Origin: Bacteroidetes bacterium RIFCSPLOWO2_12_FULL_35_15 | GTDB taxonomy: Bacteria > Bacteroidota > Bacteroidia > 2-12-FULL-35-15 | Assembly (NCBI GenBank): GCA_001769385.1 | Contig: MEPB01000052.1 | Location: 1 to 64,000 of the forward strand | Length of the DNA stretch: 64,000 nucleotides | Direction: 5' to 3' | In this document: positions 41,878-49,937 of the stretch, piece by piece | Numbering within the stretch: the first letter of the stretch is position 1 | Layout: each line of letters begins with the position of its first letter | Position numbers and translations under genes: made by a program | Notes under the pieces: model-generated | What the model was told of the DNA's origin: nothing | The model's input: only the letters and a program-made list of their open reading frames with translations | Databases searched by the model: none

Positions 41878-43701
41878 ATGAGCAATCAGCATTTAAATAA
41901 CGAGGATCACAACAATCACGAGGGGAATGATCAGCACAAACAAACGTTCATTTCCAAGTATGTATTTTCAATGGATCACAAAATGATCGCTAAACAATTC
42001 CTTATTACAGGAATTATTATGGGATGTCTTGGGGTCTTAATGTCAATGGTCTTTAGATTACAATTAGCTTTTCCGGATACGCCATTTCCTTTTATGGAAA
42101 ATTTTATGGGACATTGGGCAAAAGATGGCAGACTGGATCCAAGTTTTTATTTAGCGCTTATTACCATTCATGGTACCATCATGGTTTTTTATGTATTAAC
42201 GGCCGGGTTGAGCGGAACATTCAGTAACCTTCTTATTCCATTACAAATTGGAGCGAGAGATATGGCATCTCCTTTATTTAATATGTTATCATACTGGTTC
42301 TTCCTTTTGTCTTCATTGGTGCTGGTTTCTTCCTTATTTGTTGATGGTGGACCGGCTTCATCCGGATGGACAATTTACCCGCCCCTCTCGGCATTGCCAA
42401 CAGCTATTTCCGGATCAGGCATGGGGATGACGCTCTGGCTTATTGCGATTATTCTTTTTGTTGTATCTTCTCTTTTGGGTGGAGTCAACTACATTGCTAC
42501 GGTCATAAATATGCGGACATTAGGAATGAAAATGACCCGTTTACCACTAACCGTTTGGTCTTTTTTACTAACTGCAATTCTTGGCTTACTTTCATTTCCT
42601 GTATTGTTAGGTGCCGGTTTGCTTTTGATCTTCGATCGTAGCTTCGGAACTTCTTTTTATCTTTCGGATATTCCGGCAGATCTTGCAGGTGGTATTGAAC
42701 GTGTAGGCGGCAGTCCGATATTGTTTCAGCATTTATTCTGGTTCCTTGGACACCCGGAAGTATATATCATTATTTTGCCGGCTTTGGGGATCACCTCAGA
42801 AGTCCTTGCCACTAATGCACGTAAACCAATTTTCGGTTACCGGGCCATGATTGGTTCTATGATCGCAATCGCAGTTCTTTCGTTTGTTGTTTGGGGACAT
42901 CATATGTTCGTTACCGGAATGAATCCTTTCCTTGGTTCGGTATTCGTTCTTGGAACATTGATCATTGCAGTGCCTTCGGCAGTAAAAACATTTAATTACC
43001 TCGCTACTTTATGGAAAGGTAATTTGAGACTGACTCCCGCCATGCTATTCGCTATTGGTCTTGTTTCATTTTTTATTTCCGGTGGATTAACAGGACTGTT
43101 TCTTGGTAATGCCGCATTGGACATCAACCTGCATGATACCTATTTTGTGGTCGCTCACTTCCACATCGTGATGGGTTCTGCAGCTATTTTTGGGATGATG
43201 AGCGGAATCTATCATTGGTACCCGAAAATGTTTGGTAGGATGATGAATTCTACCTTAGGATATCTCCATTTTTGGATCACCTTCATAGCTGCTTATTGTG
43301 TGTTCTTCCCAATGCATTTTATGGGATTAGCCGGTGTACCGAGAAGGTATTATGCAATAACAGCATACGATCAATTCGATGTTTTTGTTAATATGAATGT
43401 CTTTATCACCATAGCTGCTTTAATAGGTGGTGCCGCACAATTGATTTTCTTATTTAATTTTTTCTACAGCATACGGAAAGGTAAAAAAGCAGAACAAAAT
43501 CCATGGGAGTCCAATACACTTGAGTGGACCACACCGGTGGAACGTATTCATGGAAACTGGCCGGGTGAAATTCCACACGTTTATCGCTGGCCTTATGATT
43601 ATAGTAAACCGGGAGCCTTAACTGATTTTATTCCACAAAATATTCCGGATGAAGGTCAAACAGATCCCCTGGAAGAAACAAAGCCGCCTGTTCATGCATA
43701 A
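41878..43701 (+). CDS. coxA: Cytochrome c oxidase subunit I (aa3 type)
   Basis: A 607-residue haem-copper oxidase catalytic subunit with twelve membrane segments. The active-site helix WFLGHPEVYIIILP has the CuB His, the cross-linked Tyr and the Glu at the end of the D proton channel. The CuB ligand pair is WGHHMFVTG, and the haem-ligating histidines lie in VVAHFHIVMG. It reduces O2 to water and pumps protons. It follows coxB by 14 bp. The Tyr and Glu in the GHPEVY motif indicate an A-type oxidase. Confidence 0.95.
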   Translation: MSNQHLNNEDHNNHEGNDQHKQTFISKYVFSMDHKMIAKQFLITGIIMGCLGVLMSMVFRLQLAFPDTPFPFMENFMGHWAKDGRLDPSFYLALITIHGTIMVFYVLTAGLSGTFSNLLIPLQIGARDMASPLFNMLSYWFFLLSSLVLVSSLFVDGGPASSGWTIYPPLSALPTAISGSGMGMTLWLIAIILFVVSSLLGGVNYIATVINMRTLGMKMTRLPLTVWSFLLTAILGLLSFPVLLGAGLLLIFDRSFGTSFYLSDIPADLAGGIERVGGSPILFQHLFWFLGHPEVYIIILPALGITSEVLATNARKPIFGYRAMIGSMIAIAVLSFVVWGHHMFVTGMNPFLGSVFVLGTLIIAVPSAVKTFNYLATLWKGNLRLTPAMLFAIGLVSFFISGGLTGLFLGNAALDINLHDTYFVVAHFHIVMGSAAIFGMMSGIYHWYPKMFGRMMNSTLGYLHFWITFIAAYCVFFPMHFMGLAGVPRRYYAITAYDQFDVFVNMNVFITIAALIGGAAQLIFLFNFFYSIRKGKKAEQNPWESNTLEWTTPVERIHGNWPGEIPHVYRWPYDYSKPGALTDFIPQNIPDEGQTDPLEETKPPVHA

Positions 43702-43719
43702 AATTTAAAAACAAATAAG

Positions 43720-44625
43720 TTGGAAAGTACCATACCACATAATGCCGAAGTAGTAATAGTAAGCGCATTCAGACAAAAAGTGAGTGACTATCAGCAGTTG
43801 GTGAAAACCAGATTAACACTGCTCGTTGTCTTCTCTGCTGTTATCACCTACTTTACTGCAAACTCCGGAAATCCAATAAACTGGTTTAGTGCCGCAATGC
43901 TTGCTTTAGGCGGATTCCTGGTTGTTGCTTCTTCAAATGGAATTAATCAGATCATCGAAAAAAATTATGATGCATTGATGATCCGGACAAAAAACAGACC
44001 TGTCGCAACTAACCGCATGAGCGTTGCTGAAGCAGGTATTGTCAGTACCTTGTTTGGAATAATTGGTGTTGCGATAATTGGAATATTTCTTAATCAATTG
44101 TGTGGCTTACTTGCATTCGCATCACTTGTTACCTATGCTTTTGTATATACACCTTTAAAAAGGGTTTCTCCGATTTCCGTATTTGTGGGTGCATTTCCCG
44201 GAGCATTTCCAACCTTACTTGGTTGGGTTGCCTATACCGGCCATATTTCAACGGAAGCTTTAATATTATTCGGGGTACAATTTTTATGGCAGTTTCCTCA
44301 CTTTTGGAGCATCGCCTGGATTCTTGATGACGATTATAAACTTGCAGGATTTAAAATGTTGCCGATGAATGGAAAGGATAAAAAATCGGCATTGCAAATT
44401 GTTGCCTTTACTATTCTTCTGATACCAATGGGTTTCCTTCCAACAGTTGAAGGCTCCACAGGAATTGTATCGGGATGCATCGCTCTTATTGGTGGAATAG
44501 TACTTTCATATTATGCATTCAGGTTATATAAAAGCTGTGAAAATAAAGATGCTAAAAAATTAATGTTTGCTTCATTTTTATATTTACCTGTCGTGCAGAT
44601 CTCTTATTTGATTGATAAAATTTAG
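43720..44625 (+). CDS. ctaB: Protoheme IX farnesyltransferase (haem O synthase)
   Basis: A 301-residue UbiA-family prenyltransferase with about eight or nine membrane segments. The first Asp-rich site is NQIIEKNYDALMIRTKNRP with the conserved Asn/Asp; the second is in DDDYKLAGFKMLP. It attaches a farnesyl group to haem B, giving haem O, which CtaA then converts to haem A for CoxA. The start is TTG, 18 bp after coxA; no ATG lies near enough upstream. The position inside the cox operon fits its role. Confidence 0.92.
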   Translation: MESTIPHNAEVVIVSAFRQKVSDYQQLVKTRLTLLVVFSAVITYFTANSGNPINWFSAAMLALGGFLVVASSNGINQIIEKNYDALMIRTKNRPVATNRMSVAEAGIVSTLFGIIGVAIIGIFLNQLCGLLAFASLVTYAFVYTPLKRVSPISVFVGAFPGAFPTLLGWVAYTGHISTEALILFGVQFLWQFPHFWSIAWILDDDYKLAGFKMLPMNGKDKKSALQIVAFTILLIPMGFLPTVEGSTGIVSGCIALIGGIVLSYYAFRLYKSCENKDAKKLMFASFLYLPVVQISYLIDKI

Positions 44626-44679
44626 TAACACTCATTTTTGAATGCTCTGATTTTAGGAGCTGATAAATAAAGAATAAAA

Positions 44680-45285
44680 ATGAAAAACGAAACAATAAAT
44701 AGGAACGGAACTGTAGCTGCTCTCTCGGAGAAAGAAGCAGAACGACTTCTGGTGAATCCACAGAAGCTTGTATTATGGTTGTTGATCGTAGCCAGTGTCA
44801 TGTTGTTTGCCGCATTTACTAGTGCTTATATTGTTAGAAGAGGTGAGGGCAATTGGCAAATTTTTGATCTGCCACCAATGTTCATGTACACTACCATATT
44901 TATTGCACTTAGCAGTATCACCATGCAATGGGCATTTATTTCTGCTAAGAAAGATCAATTAAGGATGCAAAAAATTGCTTTATTTCTAACATTAGGTTTA
45001 GGGGTCGCATTTATGATCGGGCAATGGGTTGGATGGGAGCAATTGGTTGCAAATAATGTTCACCTTGTTGGAAACCCTTCTGAATCCTTTGTATATGTGA
45101 TATCAGGATTGCATTTATTCCACATGATAGGAGGGGTTGCATTTGTGCTTATTGTTTTGATTAAAACACTAAATCATGGTATTCACAGCAAAAAAATGTC
45201 AACAATAGGTTTATGTAAAACATATTGGCATTTTTTAGGTGCAATGTGGATTTACTTATATATTTTTCTTTTACTAAACAGATAA
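44680..45285 (+). CDS. coxC: Cytochrome c oxidase subunit III, first copy
   Basis: A 201-residue subunit III-family membrane protein with five membrane segments. The first helix begins at about residue 30, and SGLHLFHMIGGVAFVLIV carries the family's conserved His. The last segment WHFLGAMWIYLYIF is typical of the end of these proteins. Bacteroidota often carry two tandem subunit III genes, as here. It stabilises subunit I and its proton uptake. 54 bp follow ctaB. Confidence 0.88.
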   Translation: MKNETINRNGTVAALSEKEAERLLVNPQKLVLWLLIVASVMLFAAFTSAYIVRRGEGNWQIFDLPPMFMYTTIFIALSSITMQWAFISAKKDQLRMQKIALFLTLGLGVAFMIGQWVGWEQLVANNVHLVGNPSESFVYVISGLHLFHMIGGVAFVLIVLIKTLNHGIHSKKMSTIGLCKTYWHFLGAMWIYLYIFLLLNR

Positions 45286-45305
45286 AAAAAATACGATAAC
45301 AAAAT

Positions 45306-46046
45306 ATGTCAGATACAACTTCTATAACAAGCGATCCCGCTAAGGAACCGGTAGAACAAAAAGCACTCTGGGGAGGAGGGCGATCTCCATTTACGATCAG
45401 CTATGGGAAATTTATGATGTGGATTTTCCTTCTATCGGATACATTTACTTTTTCAGCATTGCTCATTGGATATGGTTTTACCCGACATAGCTTCGAAGGG
45501 AACACGGTAACGCCATGGCCTACACCCGATCAGGTATTTAACCACTTCCCTTTTTTACACGGGATGCATCTTCCCCTAATTTTCGTAAGTGTAATGACAT
45601 TTATTTTAATGTTTAGTTCTGTTACCATGGGATTTGCTGTTGAAGCAGGCCATCGTATGGCTAAAAAAGAAGTTTCATTTTATATGTTGCTTACTATTTT
45701 AGGCGGGATTGGGTTTTTGGGATGTATGGCTTGGGAATGGGCTCAATTCATAAACGGAACAGAAGCAGGAAAAATGCTTGCAGATGGTTCGGTTTTTCAT
45801 GGAGCTAACCTGCACCTGAACGAATATGGTCCAACTGCTTTTGCAGATCTGTTTTTTATTGTTACAGGCTTTCACGGGGTCCATGTACTTTCAGGCATCA
45901 TTATAAACAGTACTATTTATATAAATGTATTAAAAGGAACCTATGAAAAACGTGGACATTATGAGATGGTTGAAAAGGTTGGGCTTTACTGGCACTTTGT
46001 AGATCTTGTATGGGTATTTGTATTTACATTCTTTTATCTTATTTGA
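45306..46046 (+). CDS. Cytochrome c oxidase subunit III, second copy
   Basis: A 246-residue subunit III-like protein with about six or seven membrane segments. TGFHGVHVLSGIIINSTI carries the His-rich family motif, and the end WHFVDLVWVFVFTFFYLI is typical. It lies 20 bp after the first subunit III gene. The two are distant from each other in sequence, so they are probably not redundant. Confidence 0.88.
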   Translation: MSDTTSITSDPAKEPVEQKALWGGGRSPFTISYGKFMMWIFLLSDTFTFSALLIGYGFTRHSFEGNTVTPWPTPDQVFNHFPFLHGMHLPLIFVSVMTFILMFSSVTMGFAVEAGHRMAKKEVSFYMLLTILGGIGFLGCMAWEWAQFINGTEAGKMLADGSVFHGANLHLNEYGPTAFADLFFIVTGFHGVHVLSGIIINSTIYINVLKGTYEKRGHYEMVEKVGLYWHFVDLVWVFVFTFFYLI

Positions 46047-46088
46047 TCGGTAGATTAGTTCATAATTTTAAAATTTACATAAACAAAA

Positions 46089-46427
46089 ATGGAACATACT
46101 GAAGAAATCAGAGAGCACATGGAAGCTCCAAAAGATATGAAAAAACAAATCTGGAAAACGTTCTGGATATTATTTGTGTTGACAGTATTAAATATTGCAA
46201 TCTATTTAAAATTTTTGGGAACCGATTCCCCAATTAAAAACTACGTATTCATTACGTTAAGTTTTGCAAAAGCATACTTTATTATTGGTACCTTTATGCA
46301 TCTGAAATTGGAACGAAAATCACTTCGGTATCTTATTATTTTGCCTGTAATTTTTATCTTATACTTGCTTATCATTGCCTTAACAGAAGGTAGTAGCATT
46401 AGTTTTCTTAAGTACATTTACAAATGA
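46089..46427 (+). CDS. Cytochrome c oxidase subunit IV (CoxD/CyoD-like)
   Basis: A 112-residue protein with three membrane segments, the usual make-up of the prokaryotic subunit IV family. A charged N-terminus is followed by KTFWILFVLTVLNIAIYL, then a segment containing AKAYFIIGTFMHLKLE, whose 'fMHLk.e' is the family signature. It probably stabilises the oxidase core. It overlaps the SCO gene by 4 nt (ATGA), so the two are translationally coupled. Confidence 0.88.
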   Translation: MEHTEEIREHMEAPKDMKKQIWKTFWILFVLTVLNIAIYLKFLGTDSPIKNYVFITLSFAKAYFIIGTFMHLKLERKSLRYLIILPVIFILYLLIIALTEGSSISFLKYIYK

Positions 46428-47077
46428 AAAAAAGTTTTTTAATTGCGATATCGGTAATAATAGTTCCTGTTATTATTTTTTTTGCAGGGTCAGCAGGCAA
46501 GCAGAATTTTCAGCATCTGCCCTTTATGGGAGAGCGTATTGAACCGAATGGTGCCGATGTAAAAGATACGATCTTTTATGCTGTTCCCGACTTTAAATTA
46601 ACTTCACAAACCGGGGAGATCATCACTCAAAAAACATTTGACAATAAGATATATATTGCCAATTTCTTTTTCGCTTCCTGTAAAGATGTCTGTCCGAAAA
46701 TGAATGCGAAGGTAGCTACTGTTTTTTCTAAAATTAAAGAACAAAAGTTTGCCGAAATAAAATTCCTGTCTATTACAGTTGACCCTGAAAATGATTCTGT
46801 TCCTGTATTATCAGCCTATGCAAAAAAATTTAAGGCGGATCCTTCCATTTGGTATTTTGCAACCGGTACTCCAGATGATATTTTTAAAGCCGGACAGGGA
46901 TTTTTAGTTCCTGTTTCAAAAGAAGATAAAACGATTGACCATAGTCAGCAGTTATTACTTATCGACAAAGAAAAACACATTAGAGGAATATATGATGGTT
47001 TGGATGAGGTGGAGCTGGCGCGCTTGAAAGATGAGATAAAAGTATTGTTATATGAATACCATACCAACAACAAATAA
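46424..47077 (+). CDS. SCO1/SenC-type copper chaperone
   Basis: A 217-residue thioredoxin-fold protein anchored by an N-terminal membrane segment. The copper-binding CxxxC is in FASCKDVCPK, and the third ligand His lies in DHSQQLLLI. SCO proteins load the CuA site of subunit II, which matches the neighbours. It overlaps subunit IV by 4 nt and the following DUF420 gene by 26 nt. Confidence 0.93.
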   Translation: MKKSFLIAISVIIVPVIIFFAGSAGKQNFQHLPFMGERIEPNGADVKDTIFYAVPDFKLTSQTGEIITQKTFDNKIYIANFFFASCKDVCPKMNAKVATVFSKIKEQKFAEIKFLSITVDPENDSVPVLSAYAKKFKADPSIWYFATGTPDDIFKAGQGFLVPVSKEDKTIDHSQQLLLIDKEKHIRGIYDGLDEVELARLKDEIKVLLYEYHTNNK

Positions 47078-47606
47078 GAAGGATAAGTTTTATTTCCGCT
47101 TAGTTTTAGTAATTTCTGTACTGGTTTTTACTGCTGTTATTCTTTTGAACCGAAAAGTTTTACCAAGGCCCGAAGTAATTCCTTCATTTACTTATTTCTT
47201 GCCAATGCTCAATGCATTTATTAACGGTACTTGTAGCATTTTACTTCTGCTCTCATTATATTTTATAAAAAGAAAAAATATTGCCGCTCATAAAACGACT
47301 AACATCATAACATTTCTTTTATCAAGTATCTTTCTGGTGTTGTATGTAATGTTCCATTATTTTGCCGATGAAACAAAATTCCCGGCAGAAAATTCATTAC
47401 GGCCGTATTATTTATTTATTTTAATTACACATATTATTCTTGCTGCATCTGTTTTACCATTGATATTACTTTCATTTTATTATGGACTGGGAATGCAGGT
47501 TGCTAAACACCGGAAATTAGTACGTTGGGCATTCCCAATATGGCTTTATGTAACCGTTACAGGTGTAGTTGTTTACCTGATGATATCTCCTTATTATCCA
47601 TTTTGA
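47052..47606 (+). CDS. DUF420 family membrane protein
   Basis: A 184-residue protein with five membrane segments. FLPMLNAFINGTCSILLLL, AAHKTTNI, YVMFHYFADETKF and FYYGLGMQVAKHRKLVRW are family landmarks, with several conserved His. DUF420 proteins accompany aa3-oxidase clusters, often next to SCO, and are thought to help assembly, similar to CtaM. The biochemical role is not firmly known. The start overlaps the SCO gene end. Confidence 0.8.
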   Translation: MNTIPTTNKKDKFYFRLVLVISVLVFTAVILLNRKVLPRPEVIPSFTYFLPMLNAFINGTCSILLLLSLYFIKRKNIAAHKTTNIITFLLSSIFLVLYVMFHYFADETKFPAENSLRPYYLFILITHIILAASVLPLILLSFYYGLGMQVAKHRKLVRWAFPIWLYVTVTGVVVYLMISPYYPF

Positions 47607-47650
47607 GAAATGGTTATTTAAATTGATTTAAAAGAAAAATATTTTTAAAA

Positions 47651-47911
47651 ATGAAATTCAGAAAAACAATATCCATACTGGTATTTATTGCATTAGTAGT
47701 AATTGCAAATCAAACATGGGCACAGTGCCCAATGTGTAAAGCTGCATTGGAATCAGGAAGAAAAGCAGGAACAACAGAAGTTGGCAACACCATAAATTAT
47801 GGAATTATTTATTTGTTTGCATTTCCCTATTGTATTGCGATGGTTTTCGCAGTAATTTTTTATAAAAAAAATAAACTTCGAAAAAAACAACAAGCACTTA
47901 ATAATCAATAA
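47651..47911 (+). CDS. Small membrane protein with CPMC motif, oxidase cluster
   Basis: An 86-residue protein with a signal-like first helix ending WAQCPMCKAALESG and a second membrane segment (YLFAFPYCIAMVFAVIF). The CxxC directly after the first helix places a possible metal or thiol site at the outer membrane face. Similar small proteins occur in Bacteroidota cox clusters. Function unknown; a copper or thiol role in oxidase assembly is an inference. Its last base is the first base of the next gene. Confidence 0.7.
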   Translation: MKFRKTISILVFIALVVIANQTWAQCPMCKAALESGRKAGTTEVGNTINYGIIYLFAFPYCIAMVFAVIFYKKNKLRKKQQALNNQ

Positions 47912-48336
47912 TGGAGACTACCGGCCAAAATCTAAAAATGTCTAATTCATTCACACCAAATAAAGCTCTTTCTATACTTCAAGGCAAATGCCCTCGTTGT
48001 CAAAGTGGAAAAATATTTAAATATACTACTGCGAATGTGCGAAACTTCACCGATATGCATGAAAATTGCCCAGCATGTGGTTTGCATTTTGAAATTGAAC
48101 CAGGTTTTTTTTGGGGAGCAATGTATGTAAGTTATACCATTACAACCGGAATGATGTTGGTGCTTGGCGGACTAACTTATTTTGTTGGCAATAATCCTGA
48201 CTTCTGGTGGTATGTTGGTATCATATGCGCACCGGTTATTCTGAGCACAACATTGCTTTTTCGTTACTCTCGAATTTTAATGTTGTATTTATTTTCTTCT
48301 GTTCATTTTGATAAAAAATTTGTCGCCTCCAAATAA
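47911..48336 (+). CDS. DUF983 zinc-ribbon membrane protein
   Basis: A 141-residue protein with an N-terminal zinc ribbon (CPRC and CPAC) and two membrane segments after GFFWGAMYVSYTI, the DUF983 landmark. The family is common in oxidase clusters of Bacteroidota and alphaproteobacteria, with no proven function; a role in oxidase assembly is usually assumed. A second possible start is the Met at residue 11 (MSNSFTPNK). Confidence 0.8.
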   Translation: METTGQNLKMSNSFTPNKALSILQGKCPRCQSGKIFKYTTANVRNFTDMHENCPACGLHFEIEPGFFWGAMYVSYTITTGMMLVLGGLTYFVGNNPDFWWYVGIICAPVILSTTLLFRYSRILMLYLFSSVHFDKKFVASK

Positions 48337-48375
48337 GTGAGCTTGATATCCTAACCTTTTTATTAAATTTGTTTA

Positions 48376-49407
48376 ATGAAAAATAATCCTCACCGATCAA
48401 TTATAATATGGCTGTTTGCGGGTTGTTTTTTAATTTACGCAATGGTTGTTCTTGGTGGCATCACACGTCTAACCCATTCGGGTTTATCAATGGTGGAATG
48501 GAATATGATCATTGGCTCCATGCCTCCGATGAGCGAAGCAGACTGGCAAGTACCTTTTGAAAAATACAAACAATCTCCCGAGTATCAGGTCATAAATAAT
48601 CAATTTACCTTAGAAGAATTTAAATCAATTTATTGGTGGGAATTCATTCACCGGATGCTTGGCCGAACAATTGGTGTCGTTTTTCTTATTCCGTTTTTTT
48701 ATTTTCTGATAAAGAAAAAATTTGACAGGACCCTTTTGAAAAAAATGTTTGTTCTGCTTTTGCTTGGAGCATTGCAAGGTGTATTAGGATGGTACATGGT
48801 AAAAAGTGGCCTTCAAAAAGAACCTCATGTGAGCCATTACAGACTTGCCGCACACCTTATAAGTGCATTTACAGTTTTTGGTTTTACATTTTGGTATGCC
48901 TTGGATCTGGTGCATCCGACTATAGTAAAAAATTATTCTGCGGAAAATAAAAAAATAAAACGATGGGCCTGGATCATGTTCGGTGTTATTGTTTTACAAA
49001 TTATTTATGGTGCATTTGTAGCAGGTTTAAAAGCTGGTTTATTCTACAATACATTTCCAAAAATGGGACTTCAGTTTTTTCCTGATACAATTTTACAGGC
49101 TGAACCGTTTTGGAAAAACTTTTTCGAAAATCCGGTTGGAGTACAATTTGTACATCGTTACCTGGCTTATTTTGTAGTTATAATTGTTTTGTTCGTATGG
49201 GAAAAAACTCGAAAATTGGAACTTACAATCTTGCAACGCAAAGCTTCCAATTTTATGTTGGCTGTGGTATGTGCACAGTTTTTACTCGGAATTATTACAT
49301 TGCTTTATTCTGTGCCTGTAACCATGGGCGTGTTGCATCAAACTGTTGCTTTCTTTTTATTTGCAGCCTCTTTAATTTTTATACATAGTTTGAAAAAAAC
49401 AGCGTAA
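48376..49407 (+). CDS. ctaA: Haem A synthase
   Basis: A 343-residue COX15/CtaA protein with eight membrane segments. The N-terminal GGITRLTHSGLSMVEW and the EFIHRMLGRTIG motif contain the conserved Glu and His. The internal repeat is visible (HYRLAAHLISAF in the first half, FVHRYLAYF and LHQTVAFFLF in the second). It oxidises the methyl group of haem O to a formyl, producing haem A. It closes the aa3 operon, and the ctaB product upstream makes its substrate. Confidence 0.93.
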   Translation: MKNNPHRSIIIWLFAGCFLIYAMVVLGGITRLTHSGLSMVEWNMIIGSMPPMSEADWQVPFEKYKQSPEYQVINNQFTLEEFKSIYWWEFIHRMLGRTIGVVFLIPFFYFLIKKKFDRTLLKKMFVLLLLGALQGVLGWYMVKSGLQKEPHVSHYRLAAHLISAFTVFGFTFWYALDLVHPTIVKNYSAENKKIKRWAWIMFGVIVLQIIYGAFVAGLKAGLFYNTFPKMGLQFFPDTILQAEPFWKNFFENPVGVQFVHRYLAYFVVIIVLFVWEKTRKLELTILQRKASNFMLAVVCAQFLLGIITLLYSVPVTMGVLHQTVAFFLFAASLIFIHSLKKTA

Positions 49408-49581
49408 TTAATTATTCATTTCCCTCCTCCAAATAAAAGGAAATACTCAGGATAAAAGCAAATGAATTATAGCGAAAAAAATTAAAAAAAATTTCGATCA
49501 GATTTTTATGAATTTGAGAAATTAAATTTTCAAAACCCCTGCCTTTTGGAGCTGTAATGGCTTCATTTTCATTGATTTATA

Positions 49582-49593
49582 TGACAATTGTCA
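49582..49593. promoter_or_regulatory. Palindrome TGACAATTGTCA upstream of ccoS
   Basis: A perfect 12 bp palindrome 133 bp before the ccoS start. The TGACA/TGTCA half-sites recall the outer ATGTCAC/GTGACAT repeat before coxB, so the same factor might bind both. Confidence 0.4.
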
Positions 49594-49640
49594 CACATTT
49601 GATATAATAGTCTGCAAACATACCTTAACAGATATGTTTT

Positions 49641-49654
49641 ATGATTTTTATCAT
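49641..49654. promoter_or_regulatory. FNR/CRP-like box upstream of ccoS
   Basis: ATGATTTTTATCAT, perfect ATGAT-N4-ATCAT, 72 bp before the ccoS start. It equals the box before coxB in its arms. Confidence 0.6.
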
Positions 49655-49726
49655 GTTTCATAAAAAATCATGTTTTGAAATGAAAAAAACTATTAAAATT
49701 GCGACAAAAATTAAGAAAACGAAGAG

Positions 49727-49921
49727 ATGAGTGCATTGTTTATTTTAATTGGAGCCAGTTTGATAATTGCAATAGGTTTTTTAATTGCATTTATCTGGAG
49801 TGTAAAAAGCGGACAATATGATGATGATTATACACCTTCTGTTCGAATGCTATTTGATGATGAATTTGCAAGTAAACCGAAAGAATTAAAAACAGTTCAA
49901 CCTGTTAAAAAAGAAAAATAA
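49727..49921 (+). CDS. ccoS: cbb3 oxidase assembly protein CcoS
   Basis: A 64-residue protein with one N-terminal membrane helix (LFILIGASLIIAIGFLIAF) and the CcoS/FixS signature 'W..ksGQYdD' (SGQYDDDYTPSVRMLFDDEF). CcoS is needed for cofactor insertion, notably haem and CuB, into cbb3. In Bacteroidota it heads the operon before ccoNO, as here. Confidence 0.88.
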   Translation: MSALFILIGASLIIAIGFLIAFIWSVKSGQYDDDYTPSVRMLFDDEFASKPKELKTVQPVKKEK

Positions 49922-49937
49922 CAAATAATAACAATTT

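Larger units (their letters stand above)
49408..49726. other. 319 bp intergenic control region before the cbb3 operon
   Basis: No gene. It is AT-rich with two regulatory-looking dyads, described separately, and a near-consensus -7 element TAAAATTG at 49694-49701. The region separates the aa3 operon from the cbb3 operon. Confidence 0.7.
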
